A stretch of 64,000 nucleotides of DNA from Arthrobacter sp. ATA002 (GCF_026898095.1 NZ_CP114015.1:2852001-2916000); one strand, 5' to 3'; shown: positions 1-10,156, counted from the first letter of the stretch. Numbers and translations are program-made. Notes: generated from the letters alone by a model not told the origin.

Positions 1-501
1 GAAGCCGCGGCGCACGTCGACCACGAAGGCGCGCAGCCGGGAACCGTGCGTGTACTTCTCACCCGGAACCTGTTCGGTGGGAGGCAGCAGTGCCTCCACG
101 GTGCCCAGATTGACCTGGATCATGTGAGGGTTGTTGCCCTGCTGGATCTGTCCGGAGACGATCTCGCCCTCGCGGCCCTTGAACTCACCCACAATGGCGT
201 CGTCTTCGACGTCGCGCAGCCGCTGCAGGATGATCTGGCGTGCCGTGCTCGCGGCGATCCGTCCGAAACCGGTGGGGGTGTCGTCGAACTCGCCCACGGC
301 CTCGCCGTCGTCGTCGAGCTCGGTGGCCCAGATGGTCACGTGGCCGTTCTTGCGGTCCACCTCCGCGCGGGCCTTGTCCTGCGCCCCGGCGGTCTTGTGG
401 TAAGCCACCAAAAGCGCCTGCTCGATGGTCGGAACCAACAGATCCAGGGGGATCTCCCGTTCGCGTTCCAACAGCCTCAGCGCACTCATATCAATATCCA
501 T
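1..501 (-). CDS. nusA: Transcription termination/antitermination factor NusA (partial, C-terminus outside window)
   Basis: NusA binds RNA polymerase and nascent RNA and modulates pausing, termination and antitermination. The 167 residues visible here are the N-terminal domain (MDIDMSALRLLEREREI, then FDDTPTGFGRIAAS, AARQ-like TARQIILQRLRD) and the beginning of the S1 domain (GEIVSGQIQQGNN, GTVEALLPPTEQ). The S1 remainder, the KH domains and the stop lie beyond base 1. The ATG at 501 is preceded by a strong AGGAGG seven bases upstream. It directly follows rimP, the usual rimP-nusA order, but the rimP frame runs into this gene with no stop codon (see findings). Confidence 0.95.
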   Translation of the reverse strand, partial: MDIDMSALRLLEREREIPLDLLVPTIEQALLVAYHKTAGAQDKARAEVDRKNGHVTIWATELDDDGEAVGEFDDTPTGFGRIAASTARQIILQRLRDVEDDAIVGEFKGREGEIVSGQIQQGNNPHMIQVNLGTVEALLPPTEQVPGEKYTHGSRLRAFVVDVRRGF

Positions 502-1131
502 CTGGGCCTCCTCAGCTGTGGTTTCTTCATCACTGTCGGCGGGGCCGTCCAGCGGTACGTCTTCGATATGCGCGAATTCCACTTCTACGCGTCCCTTGCG
601 GATGTCGCCGAAGGGCAGGCTGGTCTGCTCGCCCTGCTTCGGTTTCATCCCTTTCTTAACCGGCAGCTCCGGTATCAGCGTGATGCCGTCGGCTTCGACG
701 GAGACCAGGCGGCCCCGGACGTCGTCACCGGTCAGGACGTTCACGGTGACCATGCGCCCGATATTGCGCCGCCAGTGCCGCGGCTCGGTCAGGGGGCGCG
801 ATACACCCGGGGATGAAACCTCCAGGCTGTAGGGGCGTCCGTCGTCGTGCGGATCGGAGTCCATCGCTTCGGAAAGCGCGTGTGCGACGTCGGAGATCCG
901 GTCCAGGCTGACCCCTCCGGCCTCACCCTCGGGAAGGTCGACGATGACGTGCACGGTGCGGCTGGCACCGGCCATCTTGATTTCAATGTCCTCGAGGAAA
1001 AGCTGCTGCTGTTCAACCGTGGGAGCAAGGAAGTTTTTGAGCCGCTGGGTTTCAGCTGCGATTTCTGCGTGCATGGCCTTTTTGCGGTAATCCGATGACG
1101 TGTCTTTTTTGGGGCTGGGCCGAACCGCCAT
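502..1131 (-). CDS. rimP: Ribosome maturation factor RimP (no stop before nusA)
   Basis: RimP assists 30S subunit maturation. The product begins MAVRPSPKKD from an ATG at 1131 with GGGAGG upstream. It has the RimP N-terminal domain with VHVIVDLPEGEAGGVSLDRISDVAHAL-type core, the YSLEVSSPGVSRPL motif that is diagnostic of the family, and the C-terminal Sm-like domain (RRNIGRMVTVNV to RKGRVEVEF), followed by an acidic tail (DSDEETTAEEA). About 210 residues is normal for actinobacterial RimP. The odd point is the end: the frame passes GAG-GAG-GCC-CAG straight into the ATG of nusA without a stop, so as written the two proteins form one continuous frame. The end coordinate is therefore the last codon before the nusA ATG. 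Confidence 0.93.
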
Positions 1132-1218
1132 AGGTGCCTCCCACTAGATGATGTTGTACCTACTAGCGTACCGACTTTCCTGAGTCCCCACGGCATCGCA
1201 GCAGACGGGGGCCCGTTC

Positions 1219-2424
1219 ATGGCATCATCGAAAGTAGTGAAAAAGCCCCCGTCCCGCAGAACGCCCGCGGCCGGCCGCGCCGGACGGGCGATGGCGGTCC
1301 TGGGCGGCGTGAGGCGTACCACTCTGCTGCTGGTGCTGGCGGCCGTGGTCCTGAGCCTGGGGATGGTCGCCGGAAACGGAGCCGGTGAGGGCCGGCCCGC
1401 CAGTTTCTCGGAAATCGCCCAGACTGACGCCCGGGCCTCTGCTGTGGAACTTTCGCGGCTGGCCCGCACCCTGGCTGACGCGGAGGATTCAGGGCAGTTG
1501 GCTGCCGAGCTGTCCCGTCAGGCCGCGGTCCTGGACGAGCAGTCGGTTCTGTTGACCCGGCCGGGCAGCTTCCGCCCCGGCGTCCCGCCCTTTCCTGCCG
1601 CATCCTCCGGTGCCGCGTCCTCGAGCGCTCCCGTCTCCCCCGGCGTCGAGTCCGGCGGCGGCGCGTCCAAGCCCGCTGCCGCGTACATCCGGTCCGTCAC
1701 CGCCTCTGCCCGCCATAGCCTTGATGCCGCCCTCCGGGCCGACGCCGGAACCGCCCGTTTACTGGCGGCCACCGGAGCGGCCCAGCAGGTGCTGGCATCC
1801 CGCGCCGCCGAGGCAGCCGGTCTGGACTCACCGGAGCCCTGGACGCCGGTCGCTCAGGCTGCGCCGGCTCCGGACAGCAACCACTGCGCTGCCGGAGCGG
1901 CGGCGGAGTCGAAAACCACGTCTTGGTCCGGGACCCGGGGCAGCGGTTCGGCCCCGGACGCGGCAGCGGCGCTGCAGGCCGCCGTCGATGCCGAGTTCGG
2001 TGCGGCGTATGCCTACGAGGTGGGCATGGCCCGCACCGCCAACGCGCGGGTTGGTGCGGCTCTGGCAGACCGCCGGGAAGAGCATCTAGCGGCCGGAGCC
2101 GAGGGAGTGCAGCTGCTGCCCGAGGTCTGCCTTCCCGCGCTGACCCCTGCGCCGGCCTTCTCGCTGCCGGCGTCGTTCGAAGCGGATCCGGCCGAAGCCC
2201 TCGACGCCCTGCAGGCTTCCCTGCCCGCCGTCTACGCGGATCTGGCAGCCCTGGGAAACGGATCCGTCCGCGCCTGGGCAGTGGAGCGGCTGGCCGAACT
2301 GTGCGCCAGCCTCTACACGGAGTCAGGTCCCGTTCCCGCTGCACCCGGGCTGGAACCCGACGGTGCGGCGGGGCTGGAACGCGACGGTGCGGCGGGGCTG
2401 CCGCAGGCCGCCGGCACCGCTTAG
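1219..2424 (+). CDS. DUF4439 (ferritin-like) membrane-anchored protein
   Basis: A 401-residue protein transcribed divergently from rimP. It has a basic N-terminus, one membrane segment at about residues 35-53 (TTLLLVLAAVVLSLGMVAG), a long Ala/Pro/Ser-rich helical linker, and a C-terminal region of about 140 residues with the DUF4439 pattern (LQAAVDAEFGAAYAYEVGMA, then ADRREEHLAAG). DUF4439 has a ferritin-like four-helix fold; no metal-binding function can be claimed from the sequence. The tail carries a duplicated GLEPDGAAG / GLERDGAAG unit (24-bp tandem repeat at about 2347-2396). Genes of this type are usual neighbours of rimP-nusA in Arthrobacter relatives, which I recall but did not check. 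Confidence 0.75.
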   Translation: MASSKVVKKPPSRRTPAAGRAGRAMAVLGGVRRTTLLLVLAAVVLSLGMVAGNGAGEGRPASFSEIAQTDARASAVELSRLARTLADAEDSGQLAAELSRQAAVLDEQSVLLTRPGSFRPGVPPFPAASSGAASSSAPVSPGVESGGGASKPAAAYIRSVTASARHSLDAALRADAGTARLLAATGAAQQVLASRAAEAAGLDSPEPWTPVAQAAPAPDSNHCAAGAAAESKTTSWSGTRGSGSAPDAAAALQAAVDAEFGAAYAYEVGMARTANARVGAALADRREEHLAAGAEGVQLLPEVCLPALTPAPAFSLPASFEADPAEALDALQASLPAVYADLAALGNGSVRAWAVERLAELCASLYTESGPVPAAPGLEPDGAAGLERDGAAGLPQAAGTA

Positions 2425-2546
2425 CCTGTAGTCATGTTCCTGCGCCAGTATCCTGCCAGCGCCACCGGTGCCGTCTTTGCCCCCGAGGGCCGGCCGGTGC
2501 CCCGCACCGCCGCTCAAGGACGCCGGACCACGACCCGGGTGCCCGG

Positions 2547-3493
2547 ATGAGGGCGCCGGTGTCCATTCCCGACGCCCTGGGCCGGCGGTATGCCCGCACC
2601 CGTGCCGGCCGGGACTGGCTCGCCGCTCTTCCGGTGCTCATCGATGCCGCTCTGCGGCGCTGGGACCTGTCCGTGGACCTGCGGGGAAACGACCCGTGGC
2701 ACGGCCACGGTGCCCTGGTCCTTCCGGTTGCATCGCCCTGCGGGCCCGCTGTGCTGAAGGTGGCATTCCCACATGACGAGTCGCTGACTGAGCCGGCGGC
2801 CCTGTCCCTGTGGTCGGGGCATGGAGCAGTACGGCTGTATGCCAGCCATGCCGACAGCGGCACACTGCTGCTCGAGCGCCTGAACCACCGCCGGAGCCTG
2901 TCCGGCACCGGGATGGAAACTGCACTGCAGGTATGGGGCGCCCTGATCCGGAAACTCTCCCTGCCGGTGGCCGACTCCCCCGCCTGGGCCGGGGTCCCGT
3001 CGCTGGCCGAACGGGCGGAGCAGCTCTCCGATGAGCTTCCCGCCTCGTGGGACGATCTGGGCAGGCCCCTTGAACGGCGTCTGTTGGAAGCCGCGCTGGA
3101 GGTTTGCCAGACCCGCGGCGCGGTGGGGCGGCGCAGCAGCAACGACGTGCTGGTCCATACCGACCTGCATTTCGAGAACATTCTGTACCGCGATGAAGGC
3201 CCTGCCGACACGCACGGCTTTGTGGCCATCGACCCGCAGGCCATGGTGGGGGAACCGGAATTCGCCGCCGCTCCCATGCTCTGGAACCGGATGGATGAAC
3301 TCGACCGGATCCAGCCCGCGGCGGCCTGCGCGGGCGGCTCCTCCGGCTTTGCGCCGCCGGCGGACTGGATCCGGAAGCCGCCCGTCAGTGGAGTGTGCTG
3401 CGGGAGGTGGCCAATGCCCTGGAGTATGTGCGGTCGGGACGGCGGGCCGACGCAGACCGTTCGGCCTGGGTGGCATCGGCGCTGGCAGAGTGA
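2547..3493 (+). CDS. Aminoglycoside/hydroxyurea antibiotic resistance kinase-like protein (frameshifted)
   Basis: The protein resembles the APH(6)/hydroxyurea kinase family (phosphotransferases of the aminoglycoside kinase fold). Visible motifs are the catalytic loop VLVHTDLHFENILY (Brenner-type HxDxxxxN) and FVAIDPQAMVGEPEF, which supplies the metal-binding Asp. The frame breaks at about 3320-3328. After ELDRIQPAA the sequence continues in another frame as LRGRLLRLCAAGGLDPEAARQW and SVLREVANALEY, ending at a TGA at 3491-3493. One C missing in GGCC would restore it. The ATG at 2547 overlaps the stop of a 38-codon open frame beginning at 2433 (MFLRQYPASATG), which could be a coupled leader peptide. 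The true substrate is unknown; resistance should not be assumed. Confidence 0.75.
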
Positions 3494-3509
3494 TCCGGGG
3501 CGGCGGCGC

Positions 3510-4307
3510 CTACCCGCGGATGTTCTCCACCCACACGTCGTAGCCGAGCTTGCAGATCAGGGCGCCAACCACCACCAGGAACACCACGCGGATGAACTTG
3601 CTGCCCTGCTTCACGGCCATCCGTGTTCCGATGTAGCCGCCCACCATGTTGGCCAGGCCCAGGATCAGGCCGATCCCCCACAGCAGTGCCCCGTTGGGCA
3701 GGAAGAACGCCAGGGCGCCCAGGTTGGTGGCCATGTTCACGATCTTGGCCTTGGCGCTGGCGGCCAGGAAGTTGTAGCCGAGGAAGGTGACCATGGAAAT
3801 GATGAGGAAGGACCCGGTCCCCGGTCCGATCAACCCGTCGTAGAATCCGATCGCCAGGCCGATGGCCGCGGCGGTTCCGTAGTGCCGGCGTCCCTGGTGG
3901 CGCAGCTTGGTCAGCTCTCCCACCGTCGGCTGGGTGGCCGTAAACACCGCCACCACAATCAGGGCCACCACGATGATCGGCTTGAACACCGAGGACGGCA
4001 GCGACAGTGCAAGCACCGCCCCGCCGAAGCTGCCCACCAGGGCAATGCCGGCCATGGGCAGGGCCGTCTTCAGGTCCGGGTGGGCGCGGCGGTAGTAGGT
4101 GATGGCGCTGGTGGTGGTGCCGAAGATGGAGCCCATCTTGTTGGTGGCCAGCGCCTGCACCGGTGTGATCCCCGGAATCAGCAGCATGGCCGGCAGCTGC
4201 AGCAGTCCGCCGCCGCCCACAACGGCGTCAACCCAACCGGCGGCCAGGCCCGCCACCACCACAAGCAGGATGGTGGCGAGCTGGATCTCCTCGAGACCGG
4301 AGACCAC
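3510..4307 (-). CDS. Sulfite exporter TauE/SafE family permease
   Basis: A 265-residue integral membrane protein with about eight hydrophobic segments. It carries the duplicated TauE/SafE signature: AGWVDAVVGGGGLLQLPAML in the first half and GFYDGLIGPGTGSFLI in the second half. The family moves sulfur-containing or other small organic anions across the membrane; the substrate here is unknown. The start is a GTG at 4307 just after the proS stop (gap of six bases), so the two genes are probably co-transcribed. It ends close to the convergent kinase gene. Confidence 0.88.
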   Translation of the reverse strand: MVSGLEEIQLATILLVVVAGLAAGWVDAVVGGGGLLQLPAMLLIPGITPVQALATNKMGSIFGTTTSAITYYRRAHPDLKTALPMAGIALVGSFGGAVLALSLPSSVFKPIIVVALIVVAVFTATQPTVGELTKLRHQGRRHYGTAAAIGLAIGFYDGLIGPGTGSFLIISMVTFLGYNFLAASAKAKIVNMATNLGALAFFLPNGALLWGIGLILGLANMVGGYIGTRMAVKQGSKFIRVVFLVVVGALICKLGYDVWVENIRG

Positions 4308-4313
4308 TGGATG

Positions 4314-6113
4314 CTACTGCGCTGCGGCGCGGCGCACGTACTCCACCGCTTCAGCCACCGGAATGTTTTCGGCAACGCCGGTGGCGCGGTCCTTGATCTC
4401 CACGACGCCGTCGGCCAGGCCGCGGCCGACCACCAGGATGGTCGGCACGCCGATGAGCTCGGCGTCGCCGAACTTCACGCCGGGAGAGACCTTGGGGCGG
4501 TCATCGTAAATGACTTCCAGTCCCGCGGCTTCGAGCTCCTCGGACAGTGCGGCGGCGGCGGCAAAGATTTCTTCGCCGCGGCCGGTGGCGACCACGTGGA
4601 CGTCGGCGGGGGCGACGGCGCGCGGCCAGACAATGCCCTTCTCGTCGTGGTAGGACTCGGCCAGGGCGGCAACCGCGCGGGTCACGCCCACACCGTACGA
4701 GCCCATGGTCACGGTGACCAGCTTGCCGTTCTTGTCCAGCACCTTCACCCCGAGAGCTTCAGCGTACTTGCGGCCGAGCTGGAAAATGTGGCCCATTTCG
4801 ATGCCGCGGGCAGCTTCGAGCGGTCCGGAACCGTCCGGGGCCTCGTCTCCTTCACGCACCTCGACGGCTTCGATGACGCCGTCCCAGGTGAAGTCGCGGC
4901 CGGCGACGAGGCCGATGACGTGCTTGCCGGCTTCGTTGGCGCCGGTGATCCAGCTGGTCCCGGAGACCACGCGGGGATCCACGAGGTACAGCAGGCCGGT
5001 GGCGGATTCGGTGCCCAGGACCGGCTCTTCGACGGACAGGCCCGGGCCGATGTAACCCTTGACCAGGCCCGGGTGCTTCTTGATGTCCTCGTCGGTGGCG
5101 GCGTCGACCTCCAACTCGCCGCCGATTTCCACGTGCGCGGCGATGTTCGCCTCGATCCGCTTGAGGTCCACGGCGCGGTCGCCCGGAACGCCGACGACGA
5201 CGATCCGGCGCTCACCGGTGGGCAGCGTGACGGCCAGGACAACGTTCTTCAAGGTGTCAGCGGCGGTCCACTCCCCTGATTCGCGGGCGAAGCGGGCATT
5301 GACGTCGGCCACCAGGGTGTCAATGGTCGGAGTGTCGGGGGTGTCCACGACCTGTGCGGCGGGGGCGCCGCTGAAGTCGGTCTCGGCGGGAGGAACAGTG
5401 CTGACGGCTTCGACGTTGGCGGCGTACCCGCCCGCGGAGCGGACGTAAGTGTCTTCGCCAACCGGGGTCGGATGCAGGAATTCCTCGGACTTGGATCCGC
5501 CCATGGCACCGGACACGGCCGATACGACCACGATGTCCAGGCCCAGCCGCTCGAAAATGCGCAGGTAGGCACCGCGGTGCGCCTGGTAGCTGGCTTCCAG
5601 CCCGTCGTCGTCAATGTCGAAGGAGTAGGAGTCCTTCATGATGAATTCGCGGCCGCGGAGCAGACCGGCGCGCGGCCGGGCTTCGTCGCGGTACTTGTTC
5701 TGGATCTGGAACAGCGAGACCGGCAGGTCCTTGTACGAGTTGTACAGGTCCTTGACCAGCAGCGCGAACATTTCCTCGTGGGTGGGTGCCAGCAGGTAGT
5801 CGTTGCCCTTGCGGTCCTGCAGGCGGAAGAGGTTATCGCCGTATTCCGTCCAGCGGTTGGTGGCCTCGTACGGTTCACGGGGCAGCAGGGCAGGAAAGTG
5901 CACTTCCTGGGCGCCGATGGCCGCCATTTCCTCGCGGATGATGGCCTCAACCCGGCCGAGCACCCGCAGCCCCAGCGGCAGCCAGGAATAAATGCCCGGG
6001 GCGGCCCGGCGGATGTAGCCGGCGCGCACCAGCAGGCGGTGGCTGGCGACGTCGGCGTCGGAAGGGTCTTCGCGCAGTGTGCGCAGGAAAAGAGTGGAGA
6101 GTCGAAGGACCAC
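4314..6113 (-). CDS. proS: Prolyl-tRNA synthetase
   Basis: ProS charges tRNA-Pro in the cytosol. At 599 residues it is the bacterial-type enzyme with an inserted editing domain. Class II motifs are visible: motif 1 around [13 protein letters not shown], motif 2 ([21 protein letters not shown] split around the RPR arginine), and motif 3 ([14 protein letters not shown]). The INS editing domain occupies about residues 230-400 ([26 protein letters not shown]). The C-terminal anticodon-binding domain ends with [10 protein letters not shown]. The start is GTG at 6113 ([16 protein letters not shown]), matching the family N-terminus. The TauE permease follows six bases downstream. Confidence 0.97.
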   Translation of the reverse strand: MVLRLSTLFLRTLREDPSDADVASHRLLVRAGYIRRAAPGIYSWLPLGLRVLGRVEAIIREEMAAIGAQEVHFPALLPREPYEATNRWTEYGDNLFRLQDRKGNDYLLAPTHEEMFALLVKDLYNSYKDLPVSLFQIQNKYRDEARPRAGLLRGREFIMKDSYSFDIDDDGLEASYQAHRGAYLRIFERLGLDIVVVSAVSGAMGGSKSEEFLHPTPVGEDTYVRSAGGYAANVEAVSTVPPAETDFSGAPAAQVVDTPDTPTIDTLVADVNARFARESGEWTAADTLKNVVLAVTLPTGERRIVVVGVPGDRAVDLKRIEANIAAHVEIGGELEVDAATDEDIKKHPGLVKGYIGPGLSVEEPVLGTESATGLLYLVDPRVVSGTSWITGANEAGKHVIGLVAGRDFTWDGVIEAVEVREGDEAPDGSGPLEAARGIEMGHIFQLGRKYAEALGVKVLDKNGKLVTVTMGSYGVGVTRAVAALAESYHDEKGIVWPRAVAPADVHVVATGRGEEIFAAAAALSEELEAAGLEVIYDDRPKVSPGVKFGDAELIGVPTILVVGRGLADGVVEIKDRATGVAENIPVAEAVEYVRRAAAQ

Positions 6114-6230
6114 GCTGGGTATCCGTTTCTGCAGCCGCCGGCTGCATTCAAGCTGGGAAAAATGGGAAATAACGCTCCCCTCTAATCTAGCGCCTGCTGC
6201 CGCTCCTGCCGGACAGGCAGTACGACGGCG

Positions 6231-6259
6231 GGGCCGGGCCTGCGCTGCAGGCCCGGCCC
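6231..6259 (-). terminator. Strong hairpin after lipoprotein gene
   Basis: Perfect inverted repeat with 13-bp GC arms (GGGCCGGGCCTGC / GCAGGCCCGGCCC) and a 3-base loop, 27 bases past the stop of the lipoprotein gene. There is no clear T-run, so termination is inferred from the stem alone. Confidence 0.55.
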
Positions 6260-6285
6260 GTTCGCACGGTTCGGCGTCGGCCCGG

Positions 6286-7005
6286 CTACTCCTTTTCGAG
6301 TTCGGTGAGCGCCGCGTTGATGGTCTCCTCGGCCTTCGCCACTGCCGCGTCCGGGTCAGCCGGATCGAACAGGGTGACGCTGAGGTTGAGCGTGCCGGAG
6401 AGTCCGCTGACCTGGATGGTTGACGCCTCGCCGCCGTCTGCCCGGGTAATCACCGTCCGGTACGCCTGGGTGGACGGTGCGTCGGTGGAGGCCTCCAGGC
6501 CTTCCACCGCGCCGGTGATGACGGCGCCGTCAAGTGCCATTTCGAAATCGACGCAGTCTTTGATGAGCTGCTCGCTGCTCCCGGCCTGCTCCTCCAGGAC
6601 GGAAGCGTCCTCGTAGCTGATCAGCATCAGCGTGTCGCTGCTGTCCAGGCCAACGGTGGCGAGGTTTCCCCCGGCGATCTTTTCGTCGAAGAAGGACGAC
6701 ACGAGAATGTTGCACTGCTCGGGTGTGGTCACAACGCCGGAGAGGGTGGTCTCCTCCAGCTGGGGACGGAGCATGGCATCGTTTTCCACCTCACCGGTCA
6801 GGCCCTCGCTGGTCTTGACGGCGGTGAGTGCTGCTTCGAGCTCGTCCGCCGTGTACTGCTCCTGGCCTACGGCCAGAGTGGGCGTGGGTGACGGCGAGCC
6901 GGAGGCCGGTGAATCCGCGGTGGCGGTTTCGTCGGAGCTGCCGCAGCCAGAGAGCGCGAAAACACCGGCGATGAGCAGCGCACCGGCCTTCATGGACTTG
7001 TTCAT
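6286..7005 (-). CDS. Putative lipoprotein, paralog of the next gene
   Basis: A secreted lipoprotein of about 239 residues. The N-terminus [21 protein letters not shown] is a type II signal peptide with lipobox LSGC, so it should be anchored to the outer face of the membrane by a diacylglyceryl cysteine. A short Ser/Pro/Thr linker precedes a domain starting [15 protein letters not shown]. Two cysteines (PEQC, KDC) in the mature domain are matched in the paralog at 7099-7839 and may form a disulfide. The layout resembles PknH-type extracellular sensor domains, but I cannot claim that family. The start at 7005 is chosen because it puts the lipobox at the normal distance and a GGGGGA lies upstream. 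Confidence 0.7.
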   Translation of the reverse strand: MNKSMKAGALLIAGVFALSGCGSSDETATADSPASGSPSPTPTLAVGQEQYTADELEAALTAVKTSEGLTGEVENDAMLRPQLEETTLSGVVTTPEQCNILVSSFFDEKIAGGNLATVGLDSSDTLMLISYEDASVLEEQAGSSEQLIKDCVDFEMALDGAVITGAVEGLEASTDAPSTQAYRTVITRADGGEASTIQVSGLSGTLNLSVTLFDPADPDAAVAKAEETINAALTELEKE

Positions 7006-7098
7006 ATGTGGTTCCCCCATAGGTGTTCCGCCGTCCGGCACCGCGCCGTACGGCTTTGTTGCTGTGATTGAGGCTGGATGGCCGGAAGGCCGGTCCGG

Positions 7099-7839
7099 TT
7101 ACTCTTCCAGTTCGGCGAGCACCGCGTCGATGAGCTTCTCGGCCTCGGCCTGCGCGCCTGCCGGATCAACCGGATCGCTCATGCTGACAGTGATGTTCGT
7201 GGTGCCGGCGAATCCGCTGATCTGGAGGGTTGTGGTTTGCTGGCCGGCCATATCGATGGTCACGCTGTAGGCCTGCGTGGTGACGGCGTCGGTGGACGCG
7301 TCAACCTCTTCGGCACTTGCGGTGAACACCTGGCCCTGCGTCTCCATCTGGAAGGTGGAGCAGTCGACCATCTGCTGGTCGTTGTTCGCAACCTGCTCGT
7401 CGATGAGCTCCGCATCCTCGAAGCTGATGACCGTCAGTGCGTCCGTGGCGCTGAGCTGCATGATGGCCACGGTGGAGCTGTCGATCTTTTCCCCAAGGTT
7501 GGCGGATGCCAGGTCGCTGCATTCTTCGGGTGTGATGGTAATGGTGTCGAGGGCTCCCTCGACCCCTTCCAGCTCGGGGCGCACTGCCGCATCATTGGCG
7601 ATCTGCCCGGGCAGCCCCTGGTCCTCCTTCACGGCCGTGAGAGCTGCTTCGAGCTCGTCCGGGGTGTACTGCTCGCGGCCTACGGCCGGCGTGGGCGTCG
7701 GAGTGGGCGTGGGTGATGCCGCTTCGGCGGTCGCCGAAGAGTCTGCCGCAGCTTCGGCCGAATCGCCGGAGCCGCCGCATCCCGACAGCGCAAAGACACC
7801 GGCGATCAGCAGGGCACCGGCCTTCATGGACTTGTTCAT
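7099..7839 (-). CDS. Putative lipoprotein, tandem paralog
   Basis: A 246-residue lipoprotein whose first 21 residues, including the LSGC lipobox, are identical to those of the gene immediately downstream. The linker is a (TP)n stretch. The mature domain begins [15 protein letters not shown], and the conserved cysteine positions are PEEC and VDC. The C-terminus repeats the DPVDPAGAQAEAEKLIDAVL pattern seen as [20 protein letters not shown] in the paralog. The identical signal peptides with diverged mature domains point to tandem duplication followed by divergence, or to gene conversion of the 5' ends. Function is not recognised; an extracellular sensor or binding role is only a guess. Confidence 0.7.
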   Translation of the reverse strand: MNKSMKAGALLIAGVFALSGCGGSGDSAEAAADSSATAEAASPTPTPTPTPAVGREQYTPDELEAALTAVKEDQGLPGQIANDAAVRPELEGVEGALDTITITPEECSDLASANLGEKIDSSTVAIMQLSATDALTVISFEDAELIDEQVANNDQQMVDCSTFQMETQGQVFTASAEEVDASTDAVTTQAYSVTIDMAGQQTTTLQISGFAGTTNITVSMSDPVDPAGAQAEAEKLIDAVLAELEE

Positions 7840-7999
7840 ATGATTCTTTCCCCCAGTTTGTGTCCCGTCCTCCGGCGTCAGTCCGGAAGCGGGCGGTTGG
7901 TGCTGCCACGCACTTTCGTCTTATTGAAAGCACACTGAGCATCTTACTGAGGTGATGCGCGTCATGCGAAATACGACCGCGGCCGCCGCGGGGACCTGG

Positions 8000-8826
8000 T
8001 CAGAACAGGATCGTGGCGAAGGTCCCGACCTGCTCGAACCCCACCGTTTCATACGTGGCACGGGCCGGAGCGTTGTAGGAATTGACGTACAGGCTCACCA
8101 CGGGCGCCACCTGGCGGGCGGCCTCAACCACCGCCGACATGTAGGGGCGCTGAGCCCCCGTCCGCGGTACTCCGGGTTCATCCAGACGCCCTGGATCTGG
8201 ACGGCGCCGCTGGACACCGTACCCAGCTCGGCCTTGAACACAACCCGTCCGGAGGCATCGAAGTCGACCAGTGACTGCTGCCGCGCGATCAGGGACTTGA
8301 CCCGCTGGCGGTAATGGTGGCTGCCGCCGGCGACGGGTGAATACCCCACTTCCTCTTCGAACATGGCGGCGCAGGCCGGAAGCAGGACGTCGAGTTCCGA
8401 GGGCTGGGCATATCGCAGCCCCGGGGCGGGCTGCACCTGCGACACTCCGGTCATCTGCAGCAGCGGCTGGTCGCTGCGCACGTCGAAGGGCTGCGGACTG
8501 GAGTGCTGCAGCTCGGACCATATCGACAGCACGGCCTCGGCCGGCCCGAAGATCGAGGAGTAACGGCGTCCGGACCGCGCCAGGTACGCACCGATCTCGG
8601 GGCCCGTATCGGTAGTGACCCCCACCGGCACCACGTTGACGCCGGCCCAGCACGCAGCGGTGAGGTGACCGTGGTCGAAAACGCCGACGACCCGCCCGCC
8701 GGCCGGTGTGGGCGCGGCGCTGCGGGTCGTCTCGAGGTGCGAGAGCAGGAAAATGTTGGCAACCGGGTCGGTCTCGGCCAGGGCCCAGAGCGCGTCGGTG
8801 TCGGCCTTGTCCAGGACGCGGAGCAT
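8000..8826 (-). CDS. GNAT family N-acetyltransferase with DUF4081-type N-terminal domain (frameshifted)
   Basis: An acetyltransferase of about 275 residues, located just downstream of ispG as commonly seen in actinobacteria. The start at 8826 (MLRVLDKADTDALW) has GGGAGC upstream. The N-terminal half (DPVANIFLLSHLE) matches DUF4081, and the C-terminal half has the GNAT acetyl-CoA loop (GVWMNPEYRGRGLS). At about 8145 the frame breaks within a CCCC run. The expected continuation APYMSAVVEAARQ to FEQVGTFATILF lies in a second frame and ends at 8000; one missing C would restore it. The acetyl acceptor is unknown. Confidence 0.82.
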
Positions 8827-8878
8827 CCCGGTGCCGCTCCCGCGGACACCCCGGCCACTGTGGCCGGGAGTTCCGGTC

Positions 8879-10045
8879 TTAGCCGACTGTAACCATGGGG
8901 CCACCCGTGCCAGCATTTTCGCCATCGGTATCCCCCATGCTCTCTGCGATCTTCATAGCCTCTTCAATGAGGGTCTCAACGATCTGGTCCTCGGGGACAG
9001 TCTTGATGACTTCCCCCTTAACAAAGATCTGTCCCTTGCCGTTGCCGGAGGCGACGCCGAGGTCAGCTTCCCGGGCCTCGCCCGGTCCGTTGACGACACA
9101 GCCCATGACAGCCACCCGGAGCGGAACTTCCATGCCCTCGAGCCCGGCAGTTACCTGCTCTGCGAGAGTGTACACGTCCACCTGGGCACGGCCGCAGGAC
9201 GGGCAGGACACGATTTCCAGCTTGCGCGGGCGCAGGTTCAGCGACTGCAGAATCTGGTTGCCCACCTTGATTTCCTCCACCGGAGGAGCGGACAGCGACA
9301 CGCGGATGGTGTCGCCGATGCCCTTGGACAGGAGGGCGCCAAAGGCGGTGGCGGACTTGATCGTTCCCTGGAACGACGGACCGGCTTCGGTCACGCCCAG
9401 GTGCAGCGGCCAGTCCCCGCGTTCAGCCAGCAGCTCGTAGGCGCGCACCATGACCACGGGATCATTGTGCTTGACGGAGATCTTGAAATCGTGAAAGTCG
9501 TGTTCCTCGAACAACGACGCCTCCCAGACCGCGGACTCCACCAGTGCCTCCGGCGTGGCCTTGCCGTACTTGGCGAGCAGGCGCGGATCCAGCGAACCGG
9601 CGTTGACGCCGATGCGGATCGAGGTTCCGTGGTCTTTAGCGGCCTGGGCGATTTCCTTGATCTGGTCGTCGAACTTCCGGATGTTGCCCGGGTTCACGCG
9701 GACCGCGGCACAGCCGGCCTCAATGGCCGCAAAAACATACTTGGGCTGGAAGTGGATGTCGGCGATCACCGGAATCTGCGATTTCTTGGCAATGATCGGC
9801 AACACCGCGGCGTCGTCGGCGCTGGGGCAGGCCACCCGGACGATGTCGCAGCCCGAGGCCGTCAGCTCCGCAATCTGCTGCAGGGTGGCGTTGATGTCCG
9901 TGGTGGGCGTCGTCGTCATGGACTGGACGCTGATGGGGAAATCCGACCCGACCCCCACGGATCCCACTTTGATCTGGCGGGTCTTGCGCCGCGGCGCGAG
10001 GGTGGGCGGCGGTGCTGCTGGCATTCCAAGGTTGACCGAGGTCAA
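8879..10045 (-). CDS. ispG: 4-hydroxy-3-methylbut-2-en-1-yl diphosphate synthase (flavodoxin), IspG
   Basis: IspG (GcpE) performs the penultimate step of the MEP isoprenoid pathway, converting MEcPP to HMBPP with a [4Fe-4S] cluster. The sequence contains the N-terminal TIM-barrel signature ([20 protein letters not shown]), [15 protein letters not shown], and the cluster cysteines in CPSCGR and [10 protein letters not shown]. Length is normal for the actinobacterial form. A frame beginning at ATG 10066 exists, but GGAGG lies at ideal spacing before a TTG at 10045 (TTG-ACC-TCG, giving MTSVNLGMP), so the TTG start is preferred. It sits with dxr and rseP, another MEP gene and its usual neighbour. 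Confidence 0.95.
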   Translation of the reverse strand: MTSVNLGMPAAPPPTLAPRRKTRQIKVGSVGVGSDFPISVQSMTTTPTTDINATLQQIAELTASGCDIVRVACPSADDAAVLPIIAKKSQIPVIADIHFQPKYVFAAIEAGCAAVRVNPGNIRKFDDQIKEIAQAAKDHGTSIRIGVNAGSLDPRLLAKYGKATPEALVESAVWEASLFEEHDFHDFKISVKHNDPVVMVRAYELLAERGDWPLHLGVTEAGPSFQGTIKSATAFGALLSKGIGDTIRVSLSAPPVEEIKVGNQILQSLNLRPRKLEIVSCPSCGRAQVDVYTLAEQVTAGLEGMEVPLRVAVMGCVVNGPGEAREADLGVASGNGKGQIFVKGEVIKTVPEDQIVETLIEEAMKIAESMGDTDGENAGTGGPMVTVG

Positions 10046-10156
10046 AACGTCCTCCATGTGCCTCATCGGCAGTTATTCGGCTAAAGCGCACTGCGGGAAT
10101 GCGCTAATCCATTATCCACCCGCACCGATGCGGGAGGTACGAATATCGTTCAGGGC

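Noticed and set aside
2433..2549. A 38-codon frame (MFLRQYPASATG) ending on the kinase ATG
   Set aside because: The ATGA overlap fits a coupled leader peptide, but there is no homology and no clear ribosome site. It is mentioned only in the kinase entry.
1923..5279. An open frame of 1118 codons on the plus strand
   Set aside because: It passes through the DUF4439 gene in a wrong frame, the kinase, and then antisense to the TauE and proS genes. Only the kinase part has family motifs; the rest is a GC-driven open frame.
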